From: CAZTAR01 sp043813895
GTDB taxonomy: Bacteria > Planctomycetota > Phycisphaerae > UBA1845 > UTPLA1
Direction of reading: 5' to 3'
Assembly (NCBI GenBank): GCA_043813895.1
Contig: JBDRKQ010000045.1
Span: 1 to 22,978 of the forward strand
DNA: 22,978 nt
Position 1 is the first letter of the stretch. Every line of letters starts with the position of its first letter. Both the position numbers and the translations under genes were made by a program. Below, one piece after another: positions 22,466 through 22,978 of this stretch. Below the pieces are notes generated by a model. It was not told where the DNA came from. It ran no database searches and saw nothing but the letters and a program-made list of their open reading frames with translations.

Positions 22466-22978
22466 TCGCTGTCATCCAATGCCAAGCAGCCATCCTTCAT
22501 GCGATATCGCAGGTTGCAGCGAGGGCACGCAGCCTGTTTCTCGATCCTGCCCAGGCTTTGGCCACACTCACACACCCAACCTTTGCATCCGGCGGGAACG
22601 CCGGCCATTAGTGCGTAGTCGGGCACGTCTTCGGTCACCGCGGCGCCGGCGGCGATGAAAGCATGTCTGCCGATGGTGTTACCACAGACGATTGTGGCAT
22701 TGGCGCCGATAGATGCGCCTTTCTTGACAAGTGTCTTTCGATAGAACGCCGCGCCCCGTTGCGGGTATTTGGACCGCGGATCAAGGACGTTGGTGAACAC
22801 CATCGAGGGTCCGCAGAAAACGTAATCTTCCAGTTCGACGCCCTCGTACACGGAAACATTGTTCTGGATCTTGACGCTGTTGCCAATCCTGACATTGTTC
22901 CCAATGTTGACATTCTGGCCGAGGCTGCACTTCGAGCCGATGCGCGCCCCGGACTGAACGTGGCTGAAGTGCCAGATC
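22462..22978 (-). CDS. wbpD: WbpD/WlbB-like sugar N-acetyltransferase with C-terminal zinc ribbon (5' end outside window)
   Basis: Left-handed beta-helix acetyltransferase, probably acetylating the 3-amino group of UDP-2-acetamido-3-amino-2,3-dideoxyglucuronate for a di-N-acetylated sugar in O-antigen. The visible 171 residues are open at the right edge. Hexapeptide repeats run from 'GARIGSKCSLGQNV' through 'VRIGNSVKIQNNVSV'. The family-specific 'FCGPSMVFTNVLDPRSKYP' comes next, and the second helix half 'GASIGANATIVCGNTIG' ends in 'YALMAGVPA'. A short tail carries C-x-C and C-x2-C pairs ('CECGQSL', 'ACPRCNL'), a likely zinc ribbon seen in several WbpD relatives. Other Wbp/Wlb genes would be expected to the right. 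The stop TAG shares three bases with the gmd stop on the other strand. Confidence 0.9.
   Translation of the reverse strand, partial: IWHFSHVQSGARIGSKCSLGQNVNIGNNVRIGNSVKIQNNVSVYEGVELEDYVFCGPSMVFTNVLDPRSKYPQRGAAFYRKTLVKKGASIGANATIVCGNTIGRHAFIAAGAAVTEDVPDYALMAGVPAGCKGWVCECGQSLGRIEKQAACPRCNLRYRMKDGCLALDDSD

Overview
The window is about 23 kb of high-GC bacterial DNA with two functional blocks. The best guess for the source is a planctomycete-type bacterium, probably from a metagenome assembly. The reasons are the pair of secreted PQQ-like beta-propeller proteins with 'DWPQFRGP'-type N termini, and the abundant short palindromic repeats between genes (cores such as CACAGGCG-TCT-CGCCTGTG and CTGGCAGC-TT-GCTGCCAG). 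I associate these features with that phylum; this is an inference, since no marker gene is present.

Block 1 (1-10791, all minus strand) is an electron-transfer region. Reading in the direction of transcription, it holds a small four-helix membrane protein, two exported PQQ-like beta-propellers, and then a tight five-gene operon that continues off the left edge. The five genes are an NHL-like propeller, a twin-arginine (Tat) polyferredoxin, a NapH/NosR-like membrane iron-sulfur protein, a 932-residue membrane-anchored fusion of NuoE-like and NuoF-like (HydC/HydB-like) modules ending in a 2[4Fe-4S] ferredoxin, and a hybrid flavoprotein with NuoG-type iron-sulfur domains around a GltD-like FAD/NAD(P) module. 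Four of the junctions are stop/start overlaps or 2-nt gaps, so the products are probably made together. The simplest reading is a membrane-bound NAD(P)H-dependent redox complex that wires cytoplasmic flavin chemistry to membrane and extracytoplasmic Fe-S proteins. I do not recognise this exact combination as a named system, and it is the main candidate novelty here.

Block 2 (11178-22978) is a surface-polysaccharide region. A DPM1-like GT2 glycosyltransferase with a DUF2304-like partner lies on the minus strand. Diverging from it are three GT2 glycosyltransferases on the plus strand, followed by a POT-family transporter with an unusual soluble insertion. Then come dTDP-sugar genes on the minus strand (rfbA, rfbB and an RfbC-like epimerase), interrupted by a small two-gene unit of a 90-aa protein and a PIN-domain nuclease. 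Last are a GDP-mannose 4,6-dehydratase (gmd, plus strand) and the truncated WbpD/WlbB-like sugar N-acetyltransferase (minus strand). Together these supply dTDP- and GDP-deoxysugars, an N-acetylated amino-sugar, and transferases to assemble them.

Between the genes lie several families of palindromic repeats. They include a hairpin array at 7019-7179 and a 90-bp element present twice (7091-7180 and 15555-15644, about 78% identical by hand count). No rRNA, tRNA, CRISPR array, transposase or integrase was seen.
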